From: Eggerthellaceae bacterium UBA3686
Lineage (GTDB): Bacteria > Actinomycetota > Coriobacteriia > Coriobacteriales > Eggerthellaceae
Assembly (NCBI GenBank): GCA_002371495.1
Contig: DFIX01000052.1
Location: 3,325 to 49,394, forward strand
Reading direction: 5' to 3'
Length of the DNA stretch: 46,070 nt
Below the pieces are notes generated by a model that was given only the letters and a program-made list of their open reading frames with translations, had not been told where the DNA came from and ran no database searches. The position numbers and the translations under genes were made by a program. Positions 30,411 to 37,564 of this stretch are shown piece by piece (the first letter of the stretch is position 1; each line of letters starts with the position of its first letter).

Positions 30411-31325
30411 CTAACGGGGCGGCGCCCCCGGTCTCATGAGCCAATCGCGCAATATGCTTATGAACAGCTGTTCTTCCTGCGACGGATTGCGGTCGTGGCG
30501 TCGCACGTAGCGAAGCACGTTTCCTGCTTCGATTCCGTCGAGCTCGAAGGCGCGCAGGTCCTGCTGGCCGGTAAGCCACGTCGAGGGCGCGAGGGCCACA
30601 CCGAGGCCGTCGCGTACCATCGCAAGTGCCATTTCGGCACTGCAGTCGCGAACGACTATGTCGAGCTGCACTCCGAACACGTCGATCATGCGGCTTATGA
30701 GTGGATCAAAATAGTTCCCGCAGGTGGGAAGCACAAATGGAATGCCTTCAAGCTGTCGTAGGCTGACTTTTTCCAAAAGCGCGTTCTCGAGCTGCGGGAC
30801 GCGTAGCTGCGACGACACTACCGCCATGAGCCGTTCATGGCAAAGCACCTCGGTGTAGTACGCGTTGGGGTCGGGCGAGATGGGGGTCAGAACGGCAAAG
30901 TCGATTTTGTCGGTGATGAAAAGATCGTGCATCTGCTTAAGCGAACTCAACTCGCGCAGTTCCAGGGTACAGCCTTGGTGTGTCTCATAAAAAGAAACAA
31001 TAGGTTCGGGCAAAAAGGCGTTGGCTCGGGCCATCGAAACCCCGATGCGCAGGCTGCGCCGACCCTGATGCGCAACGCTGAACACGTCTCGGCGCATCGA
31101 ATCTTCAGCAGCAATAGCCTTGCGCGCGTAGTCGAGGAACACCTCTCCGGAAGCTGTGGGGCGCAACGGGGACGTGCCGCGCGTGAAAAGTTCGGTCCCT
31201 AGCTGGGTTTCCAGTCGCTTAAGACGCTGTGAAAGCGCAGGTTGCGAAACGTGGGCGGCCCGCGCCGCCTTGCTGATGGAGCCGTGTTCGGCGATGGCAG
31301 TTATATACCTGAAATCCTCGTTCAA
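30411..31325 (-). CDS. LysR-type transcriptional regulator
   Basis: A 304-residue regulator. Residues 1-60 are the LysR winged helix: FRYITAIAEHGSISKAARAAH, then VSQPALSQRLKRLETQLG. Residues about 90-300 are the two-lobed effector-binding domain. The start is TTG, supported by AGGAG six bases upstream. It is divergent from the gene at 31471, the usual arrangement for a LysR regulator and its target. The AT-rich gap 31326-31470 contains ATAAT and ATTAT half-sites that could be its binding region. The effector is unknown. Confidence 0.93.
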   Translation of the reverse strand: MNEDFRYITAIAEHGSISKAARAAHVSQPALSQRLKRLETQLGTELFTRGTSPLRPTASGEVFLDYARKAIAAEDSMRRDVFSVAHQGRRSLRIGVSMARANAFLPEPIVSFYETHQGCTLELRELSSLKQMHDLFITDKIDFAVLTPISPDPNAYYTEVLCHERLMAVVSSQLRVPQLENALLEKVSLRQLEGIPFVLPTCGNYFDPLISRMIDVFGVQLDIVVRDCSAEMALAMVRDGLGVALAPSTWLTGQQDLRAFELDGIEAGNVLRYVRRHDRNPSQEEQLFISILRDWLMRPGAPPR

Positions 31326-31405
31326 ATGAAGCTCCTGTGTGCGGGTCTCTAGGACCCATAAGCATAACCAATAATTATTCTGTTTTAGATATTATAGCGA
31401 GTTCA

Positions 31406-31411
31406 TATAAT
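31406..31411 (+). promoter_or_regulatory. -10 box of the unknown gene divergent from the LysR gene
   Basis: A consensus TATAAT lies 60 nt before the ATG at 31471 in an AT-rich gap. The -35 region is poor, as expected for a LysR-activated promoter. An ATAAT/ATTAT dyad lies upstream near 31371-31395. Confidence 0.5.
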
Positions 31412-31470
31412 ACTGTTATCGCGGAAGAATAATAGACCGCGTCTTACTAAGCAAGAGAAAGGAACGCATC

Positions 31471-32085
31471 ATGGAAAAGCTCTACACGGCCATCGGCGGC
31501 TTCTACAACGAGGAGGGCGTCGAGCTGATTGACGTCCCCGCCGACGAGCAGGAAATCTACGCGAAGATCGACGACATCATCGCCCGCAACCCTATGAGCA
31601 CCGTCCTTTCTGACGAGGACGTCGCCATCCTGCGCGCTTACCTGCCTGCAATCGGTTGTGACGAAGCGACTCGTGACGGCAACGGCTCGCTGCAGGGCAA
31701 GGGCGAAGTCACGAAAAAGGCTGCGGGCAAGGGCATCGAGGTCGAGGCGACCGGCGTGCTGGATGTCGAGAGCCGCTGGCATGCCGAGCGCAAGCAGTGG
31801 ACCGACCATATGTACGTCAAGCGCACGGGCGGCGAAGCCCAGGTCAAGGAGCTGACCTTCGAGTTCTACAACCTGTCGATCGGCCAGAACGCCGAGGGCC
31901 AGTTCATCGTCCTGTATTCCGCGCACTTCACGCGCACGTTCAACGATCCGTATCATCTGGCGGACCTCAACGGTGGCGGCACGGCTCAGGCGTCGCGCAT
32001 CGATATCTCGAAGCACAACCAGTGGGGCTTCTACATGCATGCCATTTGCAAGATCCGCACCGACGAGGGCACGCTCATCGTGTAA
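31471..32085 (+). CDS. Protein of unknown function, probable LysR target
   Basis: A 204-residue cytoplasmic protein that I do not recognise. The N-terminal 60 residues look helical and acidic (DVPADEQEIYAKIDDIIARN, then MSTVLSDEDVAILRAYLP). The rest is rich in strands with aromatic residues (RWHAERKQWTDHMYVKR, LTFEFYNLSIG, FYMHAICKIRTDEG). There is no signal peptide, membrane segment or Cys cluster. AAAGGA precedes the ATG, and an intrinsic terminator follows the stop, so it is a single-gene unit. Good codon use and clean expression signals argue that it is real. Its function probably follows the divergent LysR effector. Confidence 0.85.
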   Translation: MEKLYTAIGGFYNEEGVELIDVPADEQEIYAKIDDIIARNPMSTVLSDEDVAILRAYLPAIGCDEATRDGNGSLQGKGEVTKKAAGKGIEVEATGVLDVESRWHAERKQWTDHMYVKRTGGEAQVKELTFEFYNLSIGQNAEGQFIVLYSAHFTRTFNDPYHLADLNGGGTAQASRIDISKHNQWGFYMHAICKIRTDEGTLIV

Positions 32086-32112
32086 CCAACGCTTCGGCGA
32101 CAGCGTATCGAC

Positions 32113-32146
32113 AGCCCGCCAGGCATCCAGCCCGGCGGGCTTTTTT
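32113..32146 (+). terminator. Intrinsic terminator of the unknown gene
   Basis: AGCCCGCC pairs with GGCGGGCT around a 13-nt loop, followed by TTTTTT. It lies 28 nt after the stop. Confidence 0.88.
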
Positions 32147-32173
32147 GCGCGCCGATGCCACCTGGCTTCCCGC

Positions 32174-32214
32174 AACCGCGAACAGTTCGCCCCAGGGGCA
32201 AACTGTTCGCGGTT
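32174..32214. repeat. Family B hairpin, copy 4
   Basis: Perfect 14-bp arms AACCGCGAACAGTT and AACTGTTCGCGGTT, with an additional CCCC/GGGG pairing inside. It lies in the gap between the unknown gene and the convergent hydrolase gene. Confidence 0.85.
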
Positions 32215-32321
32215 CGATTGCCTGCATAGACAACCATCCCGTAGGCAACCGATTATCTGCAGGGCAACCGAGTGGCCAATCGCGGGACGTGGCCTTCGCG
32301 CGCTTTGACCGCGGTTGGGTT

Positions 32322-33101
32322 TCAGATGGCGTTTCCGGCGTTGCGGAGGGCATGCGCGCGGAAGAACTCGATTGCCATCCCGAGCGCCCGTTCGTGCAGT
32401 TCGGGCGGGGAAGTCCGAAACCCGTGTCCGAGTTCCTCGAACACTTCGAGCGTACAGTGCCCGGGGAATGTGGCGGCGGCCCTGTGCGAGTATTCGACAG
32501 GGACGATCCGATCCATCGCGCCGTGGACGATGAGGACGTCGCTCGGGTACTCGCGCATCAGCTCGAAGACGTCGACCGAAAGGGCGTCTTCGATGTAGCG
32601 GCGCCCTACCATATGGGGGCCGACCTGCACTTCGTCGGGGACGGCGCCACCGAACTCTTCCAGCTTGGCGCGCGCGTCGTCTTCGATGCAAAACGCTGGG
32701 AAGAACAGGGCTAGCGCCGCGACGTCGTCAGGACGGCGGCTCGCCACATAGGTGCTGACGTAACCGCCTTGGCTCGAGCCGAGCAAGAACACGCGGCTTC
32801 CGTCGATGCGCGCGAGTCCGCGCGCCCAGTCGATGACAGCTTCGAGGTCGTCCGCTTCGGTGAGGACCGACATTTCCTTCATCGTGCCGCTGCTTTGGGA
32901 TTCGGGTCCGCCGCCGCAGAAGTCGAAGGCGGCGAAGGCGAAACCGCTCTCCACGAACGGGCGCTCCATGCCGCTGTCGTATACGTGGCTCGCTCCAAAG
33001 CCGTGCGAGAACACGACCAGGGGATGCGGCCCCTTTCCTCGCGGGAATGCAATCTTTCCGTATATGCGCTTGCTTCCGCGGACAATCTCGAATTCTTCCA
33101 T
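32322..33101 (-). CDS. Alpha/beta hydrolase
   Basis: A 259-residue cytoplasmic alpha/beta hydrolase of the cinnamoyl-esterase or dienelactone-hydrolase style. Features in order: the oxyanion-hole strand LVVFSHGFGASH, nucleophile Ser in the elbow GSSQGG, Asp in the HGAMDRIVP segment, and His in the ELGHGF segment near the C-terminus. All three catalytic residues are present and correctly ordered. No signal peptide is seen. Substrates could be feruloyl or other aryl esters, or acyl glycerols; the sequence alone does not decide. It is monocistronic and convergent with the unknown gene at 31471. Confidence 0.88.
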   Translation of the reverse strand: MEEFEIVRGSKRIYGKIAFPRGKGPHPLVVFSHGFGASHVYDSGMERPFVESGFAFAAFDFCGGGPESQSSGTMKEMSVLTEADDLEAVIDWARGLARIDGSRVFLLGSSQGGYVSTYVASRRPDDVAALALFFPAFCIEDDARAKLEEFGGAVPDEVQVGPHMVGRRYIEDALSVDVFELMREYPSDVLIVHGAMDRIVPVEYSHRAAATFPGHCTLEVFEELGHGFRTSPPELHERALGMAIEFFRAHALRNAGNAI

Positions 33102-33284
33102 TGCGTTTGCGCTCCCAACTTTAGAAACGGCAGAGCGTCCCGCGCCTTGGTGGAACGTGGTTGACGACGTTTCTCGTTGACTATAGTTTCATGAGTATAA
33201 CCCGACCGTGCAGATCCTGCTGGGCTAACTTCAACACCCGCCGATTGCTTCTTCAACGGAGGCGTGCGTGGGTGGAAATTATGA

Positions 33285-33440
33285 TTGACGAAGTACTGGG
33301 TCGACCTCCCGATGTCCAGGCTCTGCTTCCATCTGTGGAATCTGGCTTGCGTCGACAAGACCAACGTCTTGGAGGTAGCCAAATGTCTGCGCGGTAACCA
33401 CCGCGTGCAACCGCTTTCCCAGGAGAGGCTGATCGGGTGA
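33285..33440 (+). pseudogene. Short protein-like relic frame
   Basis: A 51-codon open frame beginning right after a stop. It reads LTKYWVDLPMSRLCFHLWN, then LACVDKTNVLEVAKCLRG, then NHRVQPLSQERLIG, ending in TGA. An internal ATG at 33312 would give 42 residues. The composition looks like coding sequence and unlike a random shadow, but I cannot name the family. It may be the tail of a decayed gene. Confidence 0.25.
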
Positions 33441-33483
33441 ACAGCGGATGGGGACTGCATGCTTTCTGCCATTTCCACAATCG

Positions 33484-33492
33484 TGCTATACT
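33484..33492 (+). promoter_or_regulatory. Extended -10 promoter of the TetR pair
   Basis: TGC directly followed by TATACT. Transcription would start near 33499, upstream of both possible TetR starts. Confidence 0.5.
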
Positions 33493-33605
33493 TAACAAAA
33501 AATAGTTTTCAATCAGGATAAATCATGCGAACCAGGTCACGCATGAGTTGTACCGTGTTCCACAGATGGGGGCAGTCGGGCATTGCAAGCGGGACGGAGG
33601 CCCCC

Positions 33606-34184
33606 ATGAGCGACGTCATAGACGCAATCGAAAAAAGCTTCAAGAACGAAATAGCGCTAAAACCGTTTCGTAGCGTTACGGTCAAAGACATTTGCGAGGG
33701 CGCGTTCATCAGCCGGCGCACATTCTACGCCAACTTCGTCGACAAACGCGCAGTGGTGGCGTACTTGATCAGGCGCGATGCCATCGAGCCCATGAGCAGG
33801 GCGCTCGAGCTGCTCTCAGCCGAAGAGACGCTGGGGATAGCGCCAGCAATCCTCGAGAGCTTTTATGGCGGCATCTACGATAACGCCGATTTCTATTCGG
33901 CTTTGGTTAAGCCAATGTGTGGGGTTGACCCGACGTTCGAGCTGGTAGTGGCTCGTGCCTTGCGCAAGGTGGTTGAAGAGGGCCTGCTCAGACATTGCCC
34001 GTCCGGCATTACGGCCAACGATAAGAAGCAACTCCATTTTGGCGCCTACTATCATGCGGCAGCGCAGGCCATCGTAGTCGAAAAATGGATCTACGACAAT
34101 TTCGATCCGCCCGTTCAGCAGATGGCAGAATATCAGGCGCGCATCATAGCGCCGAGCTTGGCGCAGCTTGCCGGTTTGCGGTAA
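33606..34184 (+). CDS. TetR-family regulator 1
   Basis: A 192-residue regulator. Residues 1-55 are the helix-turn-helix domain: IEKSFKNEIALKPFRSVTVK, then DICEGAFISRRTFYANF. The rest is an all-helical ligand and dimer domain with a TetR_C_7-like look. The ATG at 33606 has GGAGG at good spacing and begins at the domain edge. An earlier ATG at 33525 (AGGA upstream) would add 27 residues of odd composition. It is followed 12 nt later by a second TetR gene, so both are probably co-transcribed. Likely targets are their own operon and the surface-protein gene downstream. Confidence 0.85.
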   Translation: MSDVIDAIEKSFKNEIALKPFRSVTVKDICEGAFISRRTFYANFVDKRAVVAYLIRRDAIEPMSRALELLSAEETLGIAPAILESFYGGIYDNADFYSALVKPMCGVDPTFELVVARALRKVVEEGLLRHCPSGITANDKKQLHFGAYYHAAAQAIVVEKWIYDNFDPPVQQMAEYQARIIAPSLAQLAGLR

Positions 34185-34199
34185 GCCAGGTGGTCCGTG

Positions 34200-34751
34200 A
34201 TGGATGTTGAGGGCCGTTCAAGCCGCGCACTGCGCGAGGCGGTGATGGAGCTTCCGTACCGTAGCATTTCGGTGAAGCTCGTCTGCGAACGGGCGGGCCT
34301 AGCGCGCAAAACGTTCTATCGGCGTTTCAACGGCAAGTCCGACGTGCTGTTCCTGATTTTCGATACCGAAATCGTGCAGCCCGAGCTGGAGCTGTGCCGT
34401 TTGCTCACGTTCGGGAAAATGAACTCGCATGCGCCCCTGATGGAGCGCCACATGTTCGGCGCGGTGGCGCAGGATGGGGCCTTCTACCGGGCTCTTGTGT
34501 CGACGTCCGAAGGCGCCGATGCGTTCTTCCAGGTAGCGCGCAGGGCGTTTGCCGATTTCAACGCTGAAATGCTGCGCGAGGCGGGTTTTGACGGAACGCC
34601 GGGTCGGGCCGACTTGGTGGCCGACTACTTTGCCGGTGCGAAGGCGCTCTTCATGCAGAAGTGGGTGAGCGAAGGTTTCGCGGTTTCGGCTGATGATGTG
34701 GCCGATCTGTACTCGCGCATGGCCCTGCCGTTCTGGCGCGAACTCGTATGA
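34200..34751 (+). CDS. TetR-family regulator 2
   Basis: A 183-residue regulator with the TetR helix-turn-helix at about 5-52: SSRALREAVMELPYRSISVK, then LVCERAGLARKTFYRRFNGK. The ligand domain follows, ending in MALPFWRELV. GTG at 34197 or ATG at 34200 could start it. Similarity in layout and recognition-helix pattern (RTFYANF versus KTFYRRF) suggests that this gene and its upstream neighbour are paralogues that may form heterodimers. Confidence 0.85.
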   Translation: MDVEGRSSRALREAVMELPYRSISVKLVCERAGLARKTFYRRFNGKSDVLFLIFDTEIVQPELELCRLLTFGKMNSHAPLMERHMFGAVAQDGAFYRALVSTSEGADAFFQVARRAFADFNAEMLREAGFDGTPGRADLVADYFAGAKALFMQKWVSEGFAVSADDVADLYSRMALPFWRELV

Positions 34752-34866
34752 AGTCAAGCGCCGCCAGGCGCGAGTAGTTTCTTGAACAGTTACCGTAAAC
34801 GTCACGAATATTGACACAGATAGGAAAACCGTTCCCCGAACTGTCATCTGTCGGCGCAGATGTAAA

Positions 34867-34895
34867 TTGAACGTCCCCGCGCGCCTTCCTAGACT
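34867..34895 (+). promoter_or_regulatory. Promoter of the MBG-domain surface protein
   Basis: TTGAAC (34867-34872), a 17-nt spacer and TAGACT (34890-34895). Transcription would start near 34902. The preceding gap could hold TetR operators. Confidence 0.5.
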
Positions 34896-34985
34896 AGCAC
34901 TCGGTTTGTTTGAATCGAAGAATAAACTAGCGGAGCTATAAGGCTTGCAAAATGTCGCAAGCCGCAATGGGAAGGAGCGTGAGCG

Positions 34986-37427
34986 ATGCAAACTGTGCAA
35001 AAGACAATTACGCGAAAGGAGGGGTTACCGGCACAAGCGATAGCGCTGCTGGTCTCGCTCTTTTTCGCACTGGGAATTGCGCCCGGTTTTGCCGTACAGC
35101 AAGCATGGGCAGAATCACCGACAATAACATTGGTATCTCAGGGTGAAGGAGCTTGCGAGCTGGTGGGCATTCAGAGCAGCTCGTATAAAACCCCATACAG
35201 TGCCACGTATGATCAATGTGTCAAGTTAGCTCCTAATGCCGATGGAAAGATCGACGTGTCGGATTATTCGTACGTTGTGCTTATTGCTAAGAGTGGCACG
35301 ATTGCGGATGCGAGTTGGAATCCGGAACTGCGTAACGGAAGCGACTGGGTTACCACTGCTAGCTGGATGTCCGAAAGCCTTCAGACGGCTGGTGCCTACG
35401 GTTACTTGCAAAGTGCCCCATCGGAAGCTTCAGACGGACTTACGCTTAAGGTGTCGATGACTGGTGGTTCAAGCCAGGGCGGTACGACTGATAGCGAGCA
35501 ATCATATGTCTTGTCCTTCGGCTTGAACTCACCGTCTTCTTCGGCTAATTGGGAAAGGGCAGCTGGGGAAACGGTTAGCGCTTCGCCGTCATCTCTTTCC
35601 TATACTATCGACGGACAAACGCCAGCCGCAAATGCTGACGGTAAGATCAGCTTCCAGCTGCAATATAAGGCAGAATCTGCTTCCGAATGGATTGCTCTTG
35701 GCGAACCCGTTGAGGTGACTGAGCGCAATCCGTATAACTCAGACAAATGGAAGGCGCCGTATTCCATTTCGAGCAAAGTTCCTGATGATATTCAAGCTGG
35801 CGTGTATGACGTCCGTCTCCTGGGAACATGGGAGATCGATGAGAAAACCATCGAACAGCCGTCTTCGTATTCATGGAAGATGACGATTGGCGCGACTAAG
35901 TATCAAGTTTCCAAAACTGCACCCGTAAACGGCAAGCTTTTCATCGGTAGCGCATCGCGCGACAGCCTAACCGAGGCTTCTGAGGGTACGCAGATAGAGT
36001 TTTATGTGGAGCCTGATTCTGGCTATGAAGTCGATACGGTTTCAGTGAAAGACGCCGATGGCAAAGACGTAGCGTGGGAGATTCCAAATGCGGGCATGAG
36101 TCGTTGGTATGCATTCACTATGCCTGCATCTAACGTGAATGTTACCGTTACGTTTAAGCAGCAGACAGCAAAAACTCAGGAGATGACGTTTGTAGTAAAG
36201 AATGCGGCGGGCGAACCCCTTACTGTCGGCGAATACGACATAGCCATAACCGTTACCAACTCGTCTGGACAAGAAGTTTACTGCAAGGATGTTTGGACTG
36301 CAGATCAGACATATATTCTGAATCAGGGTGAATCATACTCGGTAAAGATTATCGACAACAAGGGGAATACCTATGCCGACTATCAGGAGAGCTTTACCGT
36401 GTCTGCTGATGCAACTTCGACAAAAGAAATAGTCATGCAGTCCGCCGCCGCTCCCGAGCCCACGAAGACCAAAGTTGCAGCGCCTGTGGCGGCTGCGGGC
36501 CTGGTGTATACAGGTTCCGAGCAGACGGGCGTCGCAGAGGGCCAGGGCTATACGCTTTCGGGCGACGCGAAGGCCACCAACGCGGGTGACTACACCGCTA
36601 CGGCCACGCTGGCAGAAGGCTACGTTTGGGCCGATGAATCCACCGAAGCGAAGACCATTACCTGGTCCATCGCAAAGAAGGAAATCGCCGTTCCCGCAGC
36701 TGTAACCGGGCTGGTTGCTAACGGCCAGGAGCAGACGGGCGTCGCCGACGGTGAGGGCTATATGCTTTCGGGCAACAAAGCCGTCGATGCCGGCGATTAC
36801 ACCGCTAAGGCAATCGCCGATGCCAACCACAAATTTGCCGGCGACAAGGATTCCGTAGAGATTGCCTGGTCCATCGCAAAGGCCTCATCGACCGAGCCGA
36901 CCCAGCCCGGTACTACGGACGGTAACAGCGGCAATGCCGGCAACACCGGTGCCGCCGCTGGCAGCAACGCTGGCACGACCGGGGCCACCACGGGTGGAAC
37001 CTCCGCTACCGCCGGCGCAGCCAGCGGATCGACGCAGCTCGTAGCGGGCACCGTCGCTGGGGCTAGCAAGCCTGCCTCTTCCCAATCCGCGACCAGCAAG
37101 CCTTCGGTCAAGAAGACGACGCCGGCCAAGAACTCGGCCAAGGTTTCCAAGACCAAGATCACCAAGAAGCTCAAGGCCAAGTCGCTGAAGAAGAAGGCGG
37201 CCACCATCGCACTTCCCAAGGTCAAGACCACGCATGGCAAGGCCAAGTGGAAGGTTTACGCCAAAGACAAGAAGAAGGTGCTGACCCTCAAGAACGGCAA
37301 GATCAAGGTGAAGAAAGGCGCCAAGAAGGGCACCTACACCATCAAGGTGCGCGCCTACGTGGCCAAGACGGCCAAGTACAAAGCTGCCAAGACCAAGGTC
37401 GTGACCATCAAGGTTCGCGTCAAGTAG
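34986..37427 (+). CDS. Secreted surface protein with InlB-type and MBG repeats and Lys-rich C-terminus
   Basis: An 813-residue exported protein. A signal peptide spans 1-42 (AIALLVSLFFALGIAPGFAV core, cleavage near AWA-ES). Residues about 45-310 have no named domain. About 310-395 resembles a divergent InlB B-repeat (FIGSASRDSL to AFTMPASNVNVTVTF). Two MBG-like repeats follow at about 495-635 (GLVYTGSEQTGVAEGQGYTL, then GLVANGQEQTGVADGEGYML). A Gly/Ala/Thr-rich linker spans about 640-700, and a strongly basic module from about 704 ends KVRAYVAKTAKYKAAKTKVV. There is no LPXTG motif or transmembrane tail. The 5' part of the gene is visibly lower in GC than the 3' part, from about 36430 on, suggesting a chimera. 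Probable role: adhesion or matrix. Confidence 0.85.
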   Translation: MQTVQKTITRKEGLPAQAIALLVSLFFALGIAPGFAVQQAWAESPTITLVSQGEGACELVGIQSSSYKTPYSATYDQCVKLAPNADGKIDVSDYSYVVLIAKSGTIADASWNPELRNGSDWVTTASWMSESLQTAGAYGYLQSAPSEASDGLTLKVSMTGGSSQGGTTDSEQSYVLSFGLNSPSSSANWERAAGETVSASPSSLSYTIDGQTPAANADGKISFQLQYKAESASEWIALGEPVEVTERNPYNSDKWKAPYSISSKVPDDIQAGVYDVRLLGTWEIDEKTIEQPSSYSWKMTIGATKYQVSKTAPVNGKLFIGSASRDSLTEASEGTQIEFYVEPDSGYEVDTVSVKDADGKDVAWEIPNAGMSRWYAFTMPASNVNVTVTFKQQTAKTQEMTFVVKNAAGEPLTVGEYDIAITVTNSSGQEVYCKDVWTADQTYILNQGESYSVKIIDNKGNTYADYQESFTVSADATSTKEIVMQSAAAPEPTKTKVAAPVAAAGLVYTGSEQTGVAEGQGYTLSGDAKATNAGDYTATATLAEGYVWADESTEAKTITWSIAKKEIAVPAAVTGLVANGQEQTGVADGEGYMLSGNKAVDAGDYTAKAIADANHKFAGDKDSVEIAWSIAKASSTEPTQPGTTDGNSGNAGNTGAAAGSNAGTTGATTGGTSATAGAASGSTQLVAGTVAGASKPASSQSATSKPSVKKTTPAKNSAKVSKTKITKKLKAKSLKKKAATIALPKVKTTHGKAKWKVYAKDKKKVLTLKNGKIKVKKGAKKGTYTIKVRAYVAKTAKYKAAKTKVVTIKVRVK

Positions 37428-37444
37428 CAACTTACGGCAAGAGC

Positions 37445-37478
37445 GCGGGAAGGGAGCCGAGCGCGGCTTCCTTCCCGC
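37445..37478 (+). terminator. Hairpin after the MBG-domain protein gene
   Basis: GCGGGAAGG-AGCC pairs with GGCT-CCTTCCCGC, with one bulge on each side, starting 17 nt after the stop. It lacks a T-run, so it may act together with the larger hairpin that follows. Confidence 0.5.
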
Positions 37479-37483
37479 ATGTC

Positions 37484-37537
37484 AATCATTACCCCAGGGG
37501 TGCTTAATCGCCAATCAGCACCCCTGGGGTAGTGATT
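37484..37537. repeat. Long perfect hairpin upstream of the protease gene
   Basis: The inner arms ACCCCAGGGGTGCT and AGCACCCCTGGGGT pair over 14 bp around a 12-nt loop. The pairing continues outward through AATCA/TGATT. It could be a bidirectional stop for the upstream gene or an operator near the protease start. Confidence 0.7.
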
Positions 37538-37564
37538 GGTTTGACGGGTGAAGGGGACAACAGC

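Larger units (their letters stand above)
33102..33605. other. Long gap with a possible gene relic
   Basis: About 500 nt between the hydrolase and TetR genes. It holds a short protein-like frame (33285-33440) and, at 33484-33492, an extended -10 promoter (TGC plus TATACT) for the TetR gene. The rest shows no recognised structure. Confidence 0.55.

Noticed and set aside
32879..33478. A 199-residue minus-strand frame over the hydrolase 5' end and gap
   Set aside because: It overlaps the hydrolase coding region in another frame, and its composition is not protein-like.
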